DNA of 64,000 nucleotides from Flavobacteriales bacterium (lineage in GTDB: Bacteria > Bacteroidota > Bacteroidia > Flavobacteriales_F > PHOS-HE28), in assembly GCA_016702645.1 (NCBI GenBank), contig JADJDP010000007.1:1-64000 (forward strand), read 5' to 3'. Shown here in pieces: positions 9,642 to 19,061 of the stretch; within the stretch, counting starts at the first letter, position 1, and the number at the start of each line of letters is the position of its first letter. The notes under the pieces were generated by a model, which was given only the letters and a program-made list of their open reading frames with translations, searched no databases and was not told the origin of the DNA. The position numbers were made by a program, and so were the translations under genes.

Positions 9642-12600
9642 ATGAATTGTCGAAACACTTCAATTGCGCCACTGCGGACGCGGTGGTGGCCTTTCGTATT
9701 ACTGGGCTTTTTGTGCCTCACCACAAATGTCTCAGCGCAATTCCCCCAGACCTTCGATGGGACTTTTCTACCTGCTGGATGGGTCAAGTTCGAAACCGGA
9801 CCGGATGCAACCCAGCAATGGGTACAAACCGCCACTACACAATCAGGTGCTGGTGCTGCGTTCATCAGGTATTCCGTTGCTGGTGCCACCAACGTGGATT
9901 ATTTGGTTTCTCCGCAGTTCACGCCCACTGCTGGTCAATCCCTGACCTTCTGGGAACGTGAGGCTTTCGGAACAAACTATGGCTCCACGTTTTCTGTGTG
10001 GTGTCAACGACGTTGCAGACCGGAGCAGCGAACTTTGCCACTTCGATCTTCCAGCCGTGCTGAGAACGGTTCCTGACCTACACACAGCAGACAGTAAGTC
10101 TTGCGGCTTATGTAGGCATCCCTATCTATATCGCCTTCGCCAACTCGAACAACGATGGCGATAGCTGGTACGTGGATCAAGTGGCCCTTACTGCAGCACC
10201 TGTCGGCCCTTGTGCCTCGATCACGCCCCTAGCGGCCTGTGGCACCACCCAATCCGTGACATTGGTTGGAACCGGGGATGCCGCGTGGACTACAAACCCG
10301 TGCTTCAGTTCCCCCGGTCAGGAGAAGATCTACTCCTATACGCCTCCGACAACCGGCGCCTACGCTTACTGTCACCTCGGCTACGGGGTTACATTGATTA
10401 CCTATACCGGACCACCGCATGCGCCCCAACGGGCTGGACCTGTATTGATGATATTACCCTTGCAAGCACGGTTCCTATCGGTACGCTCACGGCCGGGGTG
10501 CCGATCCTCTTCTATTTGGATGCTGAAGGCACAACCTCTCGCACCCACGTTTTCCGGATAGACTGTGTGGCTGGCTACACCCCTGCCCCGCCGGTTGGTA
10601 ACATCACCGCCTGCGGTGCAAGTGGATCCATTGTATCTGGCACTGGTGCTGGTGCTTACGCGTTGGGTCCATTTGCCCCCACCGGCCAGGAGAAGATCTT
10701 CACCTATACCGCCAATGCTACTGGAGTTCACACGTTCAACGTAACCGCCTTGACCGGAAGTTGGATCGACTTTTTCTGGAAACCAGTTGGCACATGCGAT
10801 GGCACGGGTTGGAACTACTGGGATGATGTGAACGTGACCGGTATTGTACCTGGTGACCCAGGCAACGGCGGCGTTGCCCCGAACTTCACTTCGGGCCAGC
10901 AGTACTACATCATGTGGGATGCTGAGGACAACCTCGGCCGTACGGTGAACTTTACGGTGAACTGCCCGGTAGCGGCAGATCCTTGTACGACTCCGACCGC
11001 CATGCCTGCTTGCGGCACCAGTGTAACCACCACGGTCGCCGCTGGCGCGGGTGCATGGAGCGGGTATCTTGATTGCACCGTTGCCTTCTATCCGATCAAC
11101 GGCAACGAGTATGTGTACACCTACACGCCTCCTGCTACGGGCAACTTCACGTTGCAAGCGACAGCGCTTTCCGTTGTTACCGCAGGTACCTATGTCGAGT
11201 TCTTGTACACAAGCAATGCCTGTGCTGCTCCCCAAGCGAACTGGACCTGTTTGGCGGATGCCAACGGCGCCTTCACCACGGCACCCTTCCTTCTCACGGG
11301 TGGGGTCACCTACCGCTTCCTCGTGAAAGCAGAAGGAACCGGTGGAGCCTCCGCTACCTGGCGTTTGAATTGCCCTGCACCGCCTGCTAACGATGCCTGC
11401 GCCGCACCGATCGTGGTGAGCAGCTATCCTTACACGAGCCCAACTCCCATCAATAACGGTTGGGCAACGGATGATTTCTCGACGATCGGCTGTGCCGGCA
11501 GCGGACCCTTCAAGAACGTATGGTGGACGGTGACCGGCGTTTGCGGTACGATGACCGCCCAGACATGCGGCGCGAACTTCGACACCGAACTCGCGGTGTA
11601 TTCCGGCACATGCGGCAGCTTGGTCAGTATCGGCTGCAATGACGATGCGGCAGCTGGCCCTTGCAACGCTACGCTACAGAGCCATCTCACTTGGACAGCT
11701 ACCCAAGGTACGGTTTACTATATCTCTGCCGGTAGCTATTCCTCCTTCTCGAGCACAGGCGATATCGTGCTGAACGTAACGGTTGCGGATGGCGACGGTG
11801 ACGGCGTGGGCGATGCCTGCGACAACTGCCCAGCAGTCTCGAACGTTGCCCAGACGAACACGGATGGCGACAGCGAAGGTGATGCCTGCGACGCCGATGA
11901 CGACAACGACGGTGTGCTGGACGGACCGGATACGGCCGACCTCAACCCCGACCAGTGTGAAGACGCCGACGGCGATGGTTGCGATGATTGCTCCCAGAAC
12001 GGAGGTTCCTTCGCGGCTGGTGCCAACAACTTCCCCGCGAACGACGGTACCGACACCGACGGTGATGGTCTTTGCGACAGCGGCGATGGCGACGACGACA
12101 ACGACGGTGTGCTGGACGGACCGGATACGGCCGACCTCAACCCCGACCAGTGTGAAGACGCCGACGGTGATGGTTGCGATGATTGCTCCCAGAACGGAGG
12201 TTCCTTCGCGGCCGGTGCCAACAACTTCCCCGCGAACGACGGTACCGACACCGACGGTGATGGTCTCTGCGATAGCGGCGACGGCGACGACGACAACGAC
12301 GGTGTGCTGGACGGACCGGATACGGCCGACCTCAACCCGACCAGTGTGAAGACGCCGACGGCGATGGTTGCGATGATTGCTCCCAGAACGGAGGTTCCTT
12401 CGCGGCTGGTGCCAACAACTTCCCCGCGAACGACGGCCCCGATGCGGACACCGATGGCATCTGCGACAGCGGTGACAACTGCGTGAACGCCGTCAACCCC
12501 ACCCAGGCGGATACGGATAACGACGGCTTGGGTAACGCATGCGATGCCTGCCCCAACGATGCCAACAACGACGCGGACGGTGACTTGATCTGCGGCGACG

Positions 12601-14126
12601 TGGATACCTGCCCCACCTACCCCGGTCAAGTGGGTGACTTCTGCGATGCCGACGATCCAGGACCCGGCTACACCTTGGGCCAGATCGGTCCCATTGGCGT
12701 GCCTCCCTTCTGCGGTTGCCAGCCTGTTGCCTGCAACATCAACGTGCGCCTGAACATCCAAACCGACGGTGCGGCCTTCATCGGCTGGTCCATCTACCAG
12801 CAAGGCAGCAACGTACTGGTGCACCAAAGCGCTCCAGTGCAGTATGCGGCCAACCTCGGAGGTGCCACCTACGGCAACGTATGCCTGCCTGATGGCGACT
12901 TCTACCTGGTGGTTACCAGCAGCACCGGCAACGGCTTCGGAGCTGGTGGCGGCTACCGCCTGGAGACAACCGCTGGTGTGCGCCTGATCGACAACACGGC
13001 CAACTTCAACAGTGGCTCCGTGAGCCAGATCGCCGGTGGACAAGGATTCACCCTGCCTGCTGGAACGGACCGCCTGATCTACGTGAGCTGCGACAGGATG
13101 GACTGGCGTAGCAACGAGTACATCGTGGCCAACGACAACCCTGCGGTGTCCGCCTATCACGGTGGTGCCTTCGCTGCACAGACCGGTTACGAGATGTGGT
13201 TCTACAACCCCAACGGTGGCTACAGCTTCCGCCGCTTCCACAGCCACGCGGTGAGCGACGGTTTCGCACCCAACACCCCGCAACGTGCCTGCCACATCCG
13301 TGTGAACGGCTGGGGAGGTGTCAACACCATTCCAGCACAGAGCGATCTGTTGAACGTGAAGGTGCGCGGCCGCATCATGAACATTACGCAGACCGCAACC
13401 GTGAACCTGCCATGGGGTCCTGCCTGCCGCTTCAAGATGGACGCCAACCGTGCTGCATGCCCACTCACCCACCTGATGGACATACCTGGCAGCGTGCAAC
13501 TGAGCTGCGGTGCAACACGCACCATTGGCACCGGTGGTGCCAGCTTGGTGCATGCCCGCCCGGTGAACCGTTACCTGGGTGGTGTGAGCACACCGGCCAA
13601 CCGCTACCAGTTCAAGTTCATCGCCGAGACCACCACGTTCAAGACCAGCGCAACTGGCCAGTACTGGGTGAACACCGCGGGCTTGGATCCTTGCAAGCCG
13701 TATCAAGTGGAAGTACGTGCCAGCTTCGACAACGGAGTCAACTGGTGCGATACCTACGCTCCTGCACTGCCGAATCCGTACGCACCAGCTTGGGGCCGCA
13801 TGTGCATCCTCAACACCGCGTGCGCTGCCGGTAGCGGCAACCAGAACGTGGCCGCACTGCAGGCTGGACTCAACCTCTACCCCAACCCCAACAATGGCGA
13901 GCAGCTCTTCCTGAGCATCGACATGGTGAAGGAAGGTGTGGAGAAGGTGAACGTGGACATCTTCGACAGCTTCGGCAAGCGTGTGAACGCGAGCACCATC
14001 GCTGTCAACGAAGGCTTCGTGAACACCACGCTCGACCTCAACGGAGGCCTCGCCGCCGGTATGTACATCGTGAACATCACCGCCGGTGATGACACCTACA
14101 CCGAGCGACTGGTGATCCAGCCGTAA
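9642..14126 (+). CDS. Large T9SS-secreted protein with TSP3 repeats, second copy (several frameshifts)
   Basis: The ATG at 9642 gives a signal peptide (WWPFVLLGFLCLTTNVSAQ). It is followed by a choice-of-anchor-J-like beta domain (FPQTFDGTFLPAGWVKFETG) and several repeated beta domains of the PTGQEKIFTYTANATG type. A TSP3 region spans 11780-12660, then the same C-terminal domain and sorting domain as the gene ending at 3355. Joined across frames it would be about 1,490 residues. Breaks lie near 10000-10060, near 10370 and at 12338; the last is a lost C in a run of four, since the two preceding repeat units have CAACCCCGACC. From about 12410 to the stop it is nearly identical to 1650-3355. Signals point to export through the T9SS and calcium binding. 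The function is unknown. Errors of sequencing are more likely than true decay. Confidence 0.85.
11902..12440 (+). repeat. Three tandem 195-bp (65-codon) units in the TSP3 region
   Basis: Units begin near 11902, 12097 and 12292, measured by the spacing of the identical landmark GACCTCAACCC (11938, 12133, 12328). Each encodes a calcium-loop cassette with DDDNDGVLDGPDTADLNPDQ and a Cys-rich DDCSQNGGSFAAGANNFP segment. The third unit is cut by a frameshift from a shortened C run. Related but single cassettes occur in the first gene at about 1500-1700. Confidence 0.85.
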
Positions 14127-14146
14127 GGATCTACGACCTCAACGCG

Positions 14147-14182
14147 GAACCCCCGTCCTGAAAAGGGCGGGGGTTCTTGCTT
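14147..14182 (+). terminator. Rho-independent terminator, third copy
   Basis: The stem 14147-14159 with 14164-14176, loop GAAA and TTGCTT tail are the same as at 3376 and 4411. It starts 21 bases after the TAA of the second TSP3 gene. Confidence 0.85.
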
Positions 14183-14603
14183 GGGGCCTCACTGTTCAAT
14201 GCGGTCACCAACGCGTTCCCATCCCTTGGCGGATCACCTGTGCGGGGCCGACGACAGTGCCCATATTGGATAGAGCGAGGTCGGTGCTCGAAGAATGCTC
14301 TTGACGCGATCGCCGAAGAGCAAAAGGCGGTTGGATGACGCATCGATCCAACATTGCAGAGGGTGTTTAGATACAGCGTGCGGTAGGCGTCCACGATCAG
14401 CGCGGCACCGACCGGATCGGGGAGCTCGTGCGCGTGCCCGTGCGATCCGGGCTGGTGCTTTGATCGTGGTCGCCTTTTGGCTCCACCTTTTGGCGAAGCA
14501 AAAGGTGGTAAAGAAAGAGTCCTTTGAGGTTCGGGGGAGCTCCCCCTGGTCAGCAAACGGAGGCACAACACACATCAAATGGAGATCTACCTTCGGAGCT
14601 ACA
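14183..14603. other. Intergenic region with decayed repeat sequence
   Basis: About 420 bases with no gene I can support. Bases 14186-14222 match the flank at 4447-4483. The rest includes a perfect hairpin at 14483 (separate entry) and no recognisable promoter. Confidence 0.5.
14483..14508. repeat. Palindromic hairpin CCACCTTTTG / CAAAAGGTGG
   Basis: A perfect 10-bp inverted repeat with a six-base loop (GCGAAG). It is preceded by the smaller palindrome-like GCCTTTTGGC and followed by TAAAGAAAG. It looks like a dispersed intergenic hairpin rather than a terminator, since no T run follows. Confidence 0.5.
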
Positions 14604-14810
14604 ATGAAAGTGCTTCTGGACATCAAGGATGAAAAAGCGGCTTCCCTGCTGGAGATCCTCCGCGGCCTGGCTTTCGTGAAGACCAAGCCGCTGTCCGATG
14701 AAAAGGCCCTCCTACTCTTGGAACTGAAGGAGGCCGTGGATGAAATGAAGCTGGTGAAGACCGGCAAAAAGAAGGGGCGCAAGATCGAGGACCTGCTCGA
14801 TGAGCTTTGA
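14604..14810 (+). CDS. Small antitoxin-like protein (RelE-partner type)
   Basis: The protein has 68 residues. The start at 14604 gives MKVLLDIKDEKAASLLEILR, then a Lys-rich helical tail ending RKIEDLLDEL. This matches a common Bacteroidota family of short proteins encoded directly before RelE/ParE-like toxins. Its stop (14808-14810) overlaps the start of a toxin remnant at 14800. With the toxin deleted it is probably an orphan. The assignment rests on pattern memory and context. Confidence 0.6.
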   Translation: MKVLLDIKDEKAASLLEILRGLAFVKTKPLSDEKALLLLELKEAVDEMKLVKTGKKKGRKIEDLLDEL

Positions 14811-14921
14811 GGTAAGGTCCATTGCTCCGTTCGATCGTCAAGCCAAGCTCTTGACAAGTCCGAACAAGCCACCATCACGGACATGGAGGTCATGGAACTC
14901 GTGAGACAGATACCCGAGTAG
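14800..14921 (+). pseudogene. RelE/ParE-like toxin with internal deletion
   Basis: From the ATG at 14800 the frame reads MSFEVRSIAPFDRQAK, a typical start of Bacteroidota RelE-type toxins. Then it switches frame to LDKSEQATITDMEVMELVRQ and a TAG at 14919-14921, typical of their C-terminus (DKS...I.D.E...L). Only about 120 bp remain of roughly 330. The catalytic middle is missing, so it cannot be an active mRNA interferase. Overlap with the upstream antitoxin gene is kept. Confidence 0.65.
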
Positions 14922-15040
14922 CGTTCGACCTGCGCGCTTGTTCGGGGGATGACCGGTCATCCAAGCCACGCGCCACCCACGGAAGCGATCGTGCTGCGAT
15001 GTTTCGACCGGCCTAGGTTGGTACCACCAAACCGATCACC

Positions 15041-15424
15041 ATGGTCCGCAACCTCAGCACCCTTTCCATCCTCCACTACGTCTACGGCATCCTGGTCTGC
15101 CTCCTAGGTGCCGCCATGCTCGTGTTCATCTTCGTGGGCATGATGATGCAAAGCGACCTGGTGCAACAGGAAAACGACCCACCTCCCATGGCCGTGGGCA
15201 CCTTCTTCCAGGGCCTCGGCTGGTTCCTGTTCGCGCTGGTGGAACTGATGGGCATCCTCATCCTGCTGAGTGGTCGCTGGATCGCGAAGCGGCGCAACCG
15301 CAACGCATCCCTGGTGATCGCGGGCTTCTGCTGCCTCAACTTCCCGCTGGGCACCGCGCTCGGGATCTACACCTTCGTGGTGCTGCTGAACGAGGAGGTG
15401 AAGCAGTCCTACGGCGTGCTCTGA
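15041..15424 (+). CDS. Small integral membrane protein, unknown function
   Basis: The protein has 127 residues with three or four hydrophobic segments (LSILHYVYGILVCLLGAAML, LGWFLFALVELMGILILLSG, LVIAGFCCLNFPLGTALGIY). A basic loop IAKRRNRNAS lies between the last two. The layout, a short N-terminus and a final Y/V-rich helix, is common in small Bacteroidota membrane proteins without known role. It stands alone, with a convergent membrane protein gene ending 20 bases further on. Confidence 0.65.
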   Translation: MVRNLSTLSILHYVYGILVCLLGAAMLVFIFVGMMMQSDLVQQENDPPPMAVGTFFQGLGWFLFALVELMGILILLSGRWIAKRRNRNASLVIAGFCCLNFPLGTALGIYTFVVLLNEEVKQSYGVL

Positions 15425-15444
15425 AGCGCACCCGCCGCGGAAGT

Positions 15445-16609
15445 TCAGAGCGTTCCGGTAAGGTGGATCATCCGATAGAGCTGTGCCGGCAGGGGCCATG
15501 CATCGTCATAAAGCAGGTTGATGAGGATCACCCAGCCCAACACCTGGACGATCCGCGTGCGATCGAGCCGCGCATGCGCGATACGAACGATCAACAGCAA
15601 CAACGGTAGCACGTAGGCCATACTGCGGTTGATGTCATGCACGGACATCGCCACGATGTTCAAGATGAAGAACACCAGCACCATCGCCAGCGCAAAGGCC
15701 CGCCATTCCTTCCGCAGGAAATGCAGGACGATGATCACGAACGGAACAACGAAGCCTTCGATCCCGATGTACAGGGCATAGGGCCAGCGCACCAGGTTCT
15801 GCCGCATGAAATGCAGCACATCCACCGGCACCGTGACCAGGCCCGCGAAATGCGCCAGGCACGAACGGACGAGGAAGTAGCAGCCCCAGGAGATCAACGT
15901 CCACCGCGCAACGCCGCTTCGACATCCACGGAGCATGGTGCGGACGGAAGCGTGCTCATCCCGTTCGTAAAGTCCCAGGAGCACCACGGCGGGTGAGGCG
16001 ATCAAGGCCCGCTCATCGGTGAAGTACGCGAGGAGCAGTGGGATCCACCATCCACGCGCGGCGGCGCAGGAGGATCGCGACCAGCAGCAGATCGAAGGCA
16101 AGGGTATCGAAGAGGCCACCGTAGTCCACAGTGTACACATGGCCGCACAGGATGAGCGAGAAGGCGAAGGCCCACGCAAAGGCCCACCGCTTGTTGCCCA
16201 AGAGATCCCGCAATACCAGCAGCATCAAGGCTTGGAACAACACCAGCAGGACGAATTGAAGAACGAGCGCTCCTGGAACGGTGTCGATCGAAAGCAGTCG
16301 CAACAGCAATGCGGGCACCATGCGGAAACCGAGCTTGGCCCCGTGCGATCGCGCGTCGTGCACCTGCGTATGATCGGTGAACGGCTCGGCGGCCTGGAGG
16401 AAGAGCGCGTCCCAATTCGCATCCACTTCGTGCAGCACCAGCGCCACGTCATAGGAAGGAAAACTCCAGAAGACCACGAAGAGCACCAGTGCGGCCACGC
16501 TGCACCAATACCGTCCGGCAATGGTGCGGACCAGGGGGATCAGCGAAAGCCGAACGAGATAGGTCCCCGGAATGGTCCCTATACGATCGATCAACCGCGT
16601 ATCGCGCAT
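15445..16609 (-). CDS. Multi-pass membrane protein, possibly GT-C-like (one frameshift)
   Basis: Two minus-strand frames join near 16045 into about 387 residues with eight or more membrane segments. The first extracytoplasmic stretch is acidic (FPSYDVALVLHEVDANWDAL), which recalls GT-C glycosyltransferase-like or mannosyltransferase-type proteins, but no diagnostic motif was seen. The C-terminus has VLPLLLLIVRIAHARLDR and a further helix. The break falls in a GC-rich CGGCGGCGCAGG segment. The gene stops ten bases upstream of the next minus-strand reading start in genomic order, so it could be transcribed with the DUF4258-like gene (16619-16996). Confidence 0.6.
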
Positions 16610-16618
16610 CGTTCCGGC

Positions 16619-16996
16619 CTAGCGGATCCCGAGCAGGGTGGCCGTGCTGTCCCGATCGCTATCGCGCAACGCGCCGATCGTCAAGTGCATGGGCTTGCCG
16701 TGCACGGTGACATCCACGGCATAGATCAGGCTGTCACTGGTGCGGCGGGAATCGGTGAAACGGACCCCGGCATTGGGCAGCGCGCCACGCAACACCCGGA
16801 GATCGATGGCGCGTGCATCCAACTCCACTTGTGCAGCAGGCGTGGATCTGGTCAACGTATTGATCAAGCGCAATTTCACTTTTGCTTCCGGCAACCAGGC
16901 CCCGCTGGTGATCCGTTGGCCGTACATCAGGTACGCAACGATGCCACCGATGATCAATCCGAACAAGTACAGGGTTAGGCGACGACGCAGATCCAT
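16619..16996 (-). CDS. DUF4258-like protein, membrane-anchored
   Basis: The start at 16996 gives MDLRRRLTLYLFGLIIGGIVAYLMYGQRI: basic N-terminus, one membrane helix, then a soluble domain of about 95 residues ending TIGALRDSDRDSTATLLGIR. In many Bacteroidota a gene of this form follows alanine dehydrogenase, as here, with the S23 gene interposed. The function is unknown. The start codon is part of the CATG array at 16994, so an upstream extension into the array (from 17020) is possible but would add only repeat-encoded residues. Confidence 0.6.
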   Translation of the reverse strand: MDLRRRLTLYLFGLIIGGIVAYLMYGQRITSGAWLPEAKVKLRLINTLTRSTPAAQVELDARAIDLRVLRGALPNAGVRFTDSRRTSDSLIYAVDVTVHGKPMHLTIGALRDSDRDSTATLLGIR

Positions 16997-17029
16997 GTGA
17001 CCATGTGGGCATGTGACCATGTGGTCATG
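16994..17029 (-). repeat. CATG 8-bp array, block A
   Basis: CATG occurs at 16994, 17002, 17010, 17018 and 17026, an exact 8-bp period. On the plus strand the unit is CATGTGNN, on the minus strand CATGNNCA. The first CATG contains the start codon of the minus-strand gene at 16996. The orientation is opposite to block B at 17656, so the two blocks bracket the S23 gene as inverted arms. Confidence 0.9.
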
Positions 17030-17087
17030 CCCGTGCTCACAAATGTGGCACTTCCTTGACCGGTATTCGATCCCTTATGATCGCACA

Positions 17088-17585
17088 TCACCGTTTACCA
17101 CGTTTGGAGCGACGTTCCTCCAACTGCGCATTCAATCTGGTGCGGGTGGTCGTGAGGATGCTGTGGAAGAGCGGTATGAGTGCTTTTGTGCATCGAACCA
17201 GTTCCGGATCACGCGGATAATGGTCCTTCAGGTGACCCAGGTCGAGCGGGTAGTCTGTCTCTTCCAGTTCTTTGTGGGCGATCTTCATGTTATGGAGGAA
17301 GTCCGAGAGGCTTTCAGCACTTTGAGCCTCCCGTGTGTGGGAACCGACCGAAGTGCCACTACGAAGGACCTGGTCAGCGAAAACCTCGTTCACCTTGATC
17401 AGGCGTTCCGCGAAATCCATCACCCTGCTGGCCAACTCGAATGTTTCCTCCACCACAGCATTCCTTTTTCGGTCTGGTCCACCGTATGGAACAACGGGAT
17501 CCGACACAAGAGCATCGGACGTTGGCGCGGCAATGCACTCAGCGAACCAAGCCGCTGCATTGAATGGAGATGTGGCTCTCATGGG
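17088..17585 (-). CDS. Four-helix-bundle protein, S23 / 23S rRNA intervening-sequence type
   Basis: The core reads VVEETFELASRVMDFAERL, VLRSGTSVGSHTREAQSAES, FLHNMKIAHKELEETDYPL and a last helix ALIPLFHSILTTTRTRLNAQ, the pattern of S23 (IVP) proteins. Those are usually about 115-125 residues. Here the ATG at 17585 gives 165 with a poorly conserved N-terminus, and a GTG nearer VVEETF is a possible true start. The RSGTSVG and REAQ positions are well kept. S23 proteins were first seen in intervening sequences of Leptospira 23S rRNA genes but are mostly chromosomal orphans in Bacteroidota, with no settled function. This one lies between inverted CATG arrays and interrupts the ald to DUF4258-like order. 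Confidence 0.75.
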   Translation of the reverse strand, partial: PMRATSPFNAAAWFAECIAAPTSDALVSDPVVPYGGPDRKRNAVVEETFELASRVMDFAERLIKVNEVFADQVLRSGTSVGSHTREAQSAESLSDFLHNMKIAHKELEETDYPLDLGHLKDHYPRDPELVRCTKALIPLFHSILTTTRTRLNAQLEERRSKRGKR

Positions 17586-17655
17586 ATGTGCTTTGCCCCA
17601 AAATAGCACAACGCACGCCTCAGGAAGCGCCAAGGTCCAGTACCGGCAGGCATTC

Positions 17656-17757
17656 CATGTTCACATGCTCACATGTCCACATGGTCACATGACCACATGC
17701 CCACATGGTCACATGACCACATGCCCACATGCCCACATGTTCACATGACCACATGTG
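17656..17757 (+). repeat. CATG 8-bp array, block B (longest)
   Basis: Thirteen CATG tetramers stand at exactly 8-bp steps from 17656 to 17752. The unit is CATGNNCA, with NN taking TT, CT, TC, GT, AC or CC. The left edge has GGCATTC directly before the first unit, a core also seen in the other blocks. The array ends three bases before the alanine dehydrogenase stop codon (minus strand, 17760-17762). Confidence 0.9.
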
Positions 17758-17759
17758 AG

Positions 17760-18980
17760 CTAGAACGCTGCTAGCAGTATATCCAGGTCCTTGTACGGCA
17801 GCTTGAACGATTCGCCGAGGATCACGCTGGTGACGGTGCCATTGTACAAGTACACGCCGTGGCGCACACCCAGGTCCTGTTTGATGAGGTCCTCGAAGCC
17901 ACCGACCTCGCCCATGCTCAACAGCATCGGGCCGAAGATGTTGCTGAGGGCCGTGCTGGCCGTACGCGGAACGCGGCTCGCGATGTTCGGCACGCAATAG
18001 TGCAGCACGCCGTACTTCTTGTAGACCGGATCGGTATGCGTGGTCACTTCGCTGGTCTCGAAACAGCCGCCGCGATCGATGCTCACATCCACGATCACGC
18101 TGCCGTTCTTCATCTCCTCCACCATGGACTCGGTCACCACCATGGGCGTGCGGCCTTGCTCGGGACGCAAGGCACCGATGGCGACATCCGCATTGCGCAG
18201 GGCCTTCTTCAGCTCCGCCGGTTGTATGACGCTGGTCCAGACGCGCTGGCCCAGATCGCTCTGCAATCGACGCAGGCGATAGATGCTCTTGTCGAAGACC
18301 TTCACACTGGCACCAAGACCAAGGGCGGCGCGCGTGGCGAATTCACCCACCGTTCCCGCACCGATGATGACCACCTCGGCAGGTGCAACACCACTGATGC
18401 CGCCCAGCATAAGGCCCTGACCGCCCTTGTCCGCGCTTAGGTATTCGCTGGCGATCTGCATGCTGGTGATGCCCGCGATCTCGCCCATGGCGCGGATGAT
18501 CGGGTAGATGCCCTCGCGGTCCTTGATGAAATCCCACGCCACGGCGGTCATGCGCTTCTCCATCATGCGCCGCAAGGTGTCCTTGGGCTGCACGGTGAGC
18601 TGCAAGGCGGAGATGAGGATCTGCTTGTGCCGGAGCATCTCGATCTCGGCGTGCGTGGGCGGCGCCACCTTCAGGATCAAGTCGGCCTTGAAGACCTCAG
18701 CAGAACTGTCCACCACCTGTGCACCTGCCTCGCTGTAATCGCTGTCCTGGAACTGGGCTGGCTGGCCGGCGCCACGTTCGATCACCACTTCGTGATCACG
18801 TCCCACCAGCACCGCGACCGCCGAAGGGGTGAGCGGCACCCGATGCTCCTGGAAGGTGCTCTCCTTGGGGATGCCGATGTAGAGGCTCTTCTTCTTCCTC
18901 CCCACCTCCATCAACTGTTCCTGGGGCAGCATGGACTGCTCACGCGCCAGCTGCTTCATCAATTCGGAAGAGGGGCTCAT
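17760..18980 (-). CDS. ald: Alanine dehydrogenase
   Basis: The protein has 406 residues from the ATG at 18980. It would oxidise L-alanine to pyruvate and ammonium with NAD+. The substrate domain has GIPKESTFQEHRVPLTPSAV and the catalytic-type Lys segment ADLILKVAPPT. The Rossmann fold is VVIIGAGTVGEFATRAALGLGA, read in parts as GAGTVGE. A later mark is VDVSIDRGGCFETS. A longer start at 19058 would add residues not typical of the family. In Bacteroidota this gene often follows tsaE and porX, as here. The tsaE gene ends 81 bases upstream, so a shared transcript is possible. A candidate promoter box lies at 19000. Confidence 0.9.
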   Translation of the reverse strand: MSPSSELMKQLAREQSMLPQEQLMEVGRKKKSLYIGIPKESTFQEHRVPLTPSAVAVLVGRDHEVVIERGAGQPAQFQDSDYSEAGAQVVDSSAEVFKADLILKVAPPTHAEIEMLRHKQILISALQLTVQPKDTLRRMMEKRMTAVAWDFIKDREGIYPIIRAMGEIAGITSMQIASEYLSADKGGQGLMLGGISGVAPAEVVIIGAGTVGEFATRAALGLGASVKVFDKSIYRLRRLQSDLGQRVWTSVIQPAELKKALRNADVAIGALRPEQGRTPMVVTESMVEEMKNGSVIVDVSIDRGGCFETSEVTTHTDPVYKKYGVLHYCVPNIASRVPRTASTALSNIFGPMLLSMGEVGGFEDLIKQDLGVRHGVYLYNGTVTSVILGESFKLPYKDLDILLAAF

Positions 18981-18999
18981 CAAGGAGAAAGGTGGATGG

Positions 19000-19007
19000 C
19001 GAATGTA
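19000..19007 (-). promoter_or_regulatory. Candidate -7 box TACATTCG before ald
   Basis: On the minus strand TACATTCG fits the TAnnTTyG pattern and ends 19 bases before the chosen ald start. No clear -33 element was found, so this is weak support for separate ald transcription. Confidence 0.3.
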
Positions 19008-19061
19008 CGCCGAAGACCGTGTTGGAAGGGCGGGGAAAGAGCACCCCTGCGACGGCAACAG

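Noticed and set aside
11736..13706. Minus-strand open frame of 656 codons across the second TSP3 gene (and a similar one at 993-1946)
   Set aside because: It lies antisense to strongly coding TSP3 repeats; the Val/Ala/Gly/His-rich composition is what reverse reading of Asp/Asn codons gives.
17656..17757. CRISPR-like array
   Set aside because: The period is 8 bp with a 4-base constant part and no spacers of useful length; no cas genes.
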